NCBI GenBank assembly: GCA_029562045.1
Contig: JAKQWJ010000113.1
Span: 1-6,011 of the forward strand
Length of the DNA stretch: 6,011 bases
Source: Spirochaetota bacterium
Lineage (GTDB): Bacteria; Spirochaetota; Spirochaetia; DTKZ01
Reading direction: 5' to 3'
Shown here: in pieces, positions 4,826 to 6,011 of the stretch
Layout of the letters: each line of letters starts with the position of its first letter
Position numbering within the stretch: position 1 is the stretch's first letter
Translations under genes and position numbers: made by a program
The notes under the pieces: generated by a model
What the model saw: only the letters and a program-made list of their open reading frames with translations
What the model was told of the DNA's origin: nothing
The model's database searches: none

Positions 4826-6011
4826 TCAGTCGCCTTTTTTTTCTTCCAGTGCCGCGTGGGCCGCCGCCAGCCGGGCCACCGGGACCCGAGGTCCGGAGCA
4901 GCTCACGTAGTCCAGACCCAGTTTGTGACAGAAGATGATGGATTCCGGGTGGCCTCCCTGCTCGCCGCAGATGCCGATCTCCAGGTCCGGCTTCGTTTCC
5001 CGTCCCCACTCCACCGCGATCCGCATCAGGCGGCCGACGCCCCGGCGATCGATCCCCTCGAAGGGGTTCTCCTGTAAAATGTTCTTCTCCGCGTAGAGGG
5101 GAAGGAATTTGTTCTCCGCGTCCTCCCGGGAAAAGGAGAAGACCGCCTGGGTCAGGTCGTTGGTCCCGAAACTGAAGAACTGCGCCTCCCTGGCCAGTTC
5201 CCCCGCCCGCATGCAGGCCCGGACCACTTCGATCATGGTGCCGAACTTGAAGTCCGGACGGAACCCGTAGGCTGCTTCCACCCCCTCCAGAACCTCCTCC
5301 AGGTATTTCTTGACCTGTTTCAGCTCCTGGGCGGTGCAGACCTGGGGCACCATGATCTCCGGCCGGACGTCCAGGCCCTCCTTCCGGCACTCCGCCGCGG
5401 TTTCCAGGATGGCCCGGATCTGCATCTTGTAGATTTCCGGATAGGTCAGGCCCAGGCGCACCCCCCGGTGGCCCAGCATGGGGTTCACCTCCTGGAGTTC
5501 CCGGACCTTCTTCAGCATCAGTTCCTTCTTGATGATGGCCTGATCGATGAGTTCAACCCCTCTGTCGTCGAAGGGAAGATGAGGCTGTTCCCCCAGCAGG
5601 GCGTCGGCGTGCAGAAGGCGGAAGCTGGCGTAGAGCCGGCCCACCCCCTGGGCGGTGGTCTTCAGGTGCTCCAGCTGCCGCAGTTCCTCCCGCAGCTCGT
5701 CGGGGGTGGGGAGAAACTCGTGGATGGGCGGGTCCAGAAGCCGGACCGTGACGGGTTTGCCCGCCATGGTGGTGAATATTTCCTTGAAGTCCCCCTTCTG
5801 GATGGGGAGAAGTTTGTTCAGCGCGTTCTGCCGCGCCGTCACCGTTTCGGCCAGGATCATGTCCAGCACGATGGGAAGCCGTTCCAGGGCGTTGAACATC
5901 CTCTCGGTGCGGCAGAGCCCGATTCCCATGGCTCCGTACTCCAGGGCCTTCAGGGCGGTGTCGGGGGTGTCGGCGTTGGCGTAGACCTTCAGGCGGGCGG
6001 CTTCGTCGGCC
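4826..6011 (-). CDS. ppdK: Pyruvate,phosphate dikinase, C-terminal PEP/pyruvate-binding domain (5' end outside window, divergent)
   Basis: PPDK interconverts pyruvate, ATP and phosphate with PEP, AMP and pyrophosphate. The frame is open from the right edge to TGA at 4828-4826. About 394 residues are present, the C-terminal barrel of a protein usually near 870-900; the ATP-grasp and phospho-His domains lie beyond the window. The ATG at 5929 is internal, because upstream codons still match the family (VYANADTPDTA). Numbering from that Met, active-site motifs are GLCRTER with R7, VRLLDPP with R63, GTMIE with E234, SFGTNDLTQ with N257 and GICGEQGG with acid/base Cys321 (codon 4969-4967), so the chemistry appears intact. 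Oddities are about 45 extra residues between HEFLPT (70-75) and NPMLGHRG (149-156), and unusual residues at normally fixed sites: EVVRA for E-I/L-PRA, GEQGGHP for GEHGGDP, SGPRVP for SPFRVP and RTERMF for RTEHMF. An A8 run sits just before the stop. Confidence 0.9.
   Translation of the reverse strand, partial: ADEAARLKVYANADTPDTALKALEYGAMGIGLCRTERMFNALERLPIVLDMILAETVTARQNALNKLLPIQKGDFKEIFTTMAGKPVTVRLLDPPIHEFLPTPDELREELRQLEHLKTTAQGVGRLYASFRLLHADALLGEQPHLPFDDRGVELIDQAIIKKELMLKKVRELQEVNPMLGHRGVRLGLTYPEIYKMQIRAILETAAECRKEGLDVRPEIMVPQVCTAQELKQVKKYLEEVLEGVEAAYGFRPDFKFGTMIEVVRACMRAGELAREAQFFSFGTNDLTQAVFSFSREDAENKFLPLYAEKNILQENPFEGIDRRGVGRLMRIAVEWGRETKPDLEIGICGEQGGHPESIIFCHKLGLDYVSCSGPRVPVARLAAAHAALEEKKGD

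Noticed and set aside
3791..5077. 428-residue plus-strand open frame opposite the Ldh_2 gene and PPDK end
   Set aside because: Antisense shadow of the real genes, with no domain signature.
3849..5390. 513-residue minus-strand open frame spanning PPDK and the Ldh_2 gene
   Set aside because: It is out of phase with two clearly recognisable genes and consists of Gly/Pro/Arg-rich low-complexity sequence, a GC-bias artefact.

Overview
The window is high-GC bacterial DNA carrying five protein genes in two convergent blocks. Nothing in it fixes the taxon. The GC-biased coding, tight gene packing, a tripartite tricarboxylate transporter (TTT) permease and pyruvate,phosphate dikinase (PPDK) would suit an anaerobic or facultative fermenter, for example a Synergistota- or spirochaete-like organism. 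That placement is a weak inference. No phage, transposon, CRISPR, tRNA or rRNA signal was seen.

Plus strand, 1-2557: the 3' three quarters of a TctA-type permease gene (cut by the left edge) is followed 22 bp later by a complete uxaC gene for glucuronate/galacturonate isomerase. The pair looks like the end of a hexuronate-uptake and catabolism operon: a substrate is imported and the first intracellular step converts hexuronate to a ketouronate (fructuronate or tagaturonate).

Centre, 2558-2847: a 290-bp gene-free convergent spacer, about 78% GC by hand count over 2601-2780. It holds a near-perfect and a perfect stem-loop just after uxaC, then a degenerate tandem repeat with a period of about 37-41 bp. 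A 12-bp sequence from this spacer recurs across the end of the neighbouring nitrilase gene.

Minus strand, 6011-2848 (transcribed right to left): the C-terminal PEP/pyruvate domain of a PPDK (cut by the right edge), then an 18-bp gap, an Ldh_2-family 2-hydroxyacid/imino-acid oxidoreductase, and a carbon-nitrogen hydrolase (nitrilase superfamily) whose start overlaps the oxidoreductase stop by 8 bp. The last two are probably translationally coupled and may act on successive intermediates of one nitrogen-containing substrate, but neither substrate can be read from the sequence.

The points most worth a second look are the PPDK domain, which has an internal insertion and substitutions at positions usually invariant in PPDK; the insertion next to the nitrilase active site; the coupled hydrolase/dehydrogenase pair; and the repeat-rich convergent spacer. 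I found no convincing wholly new system.
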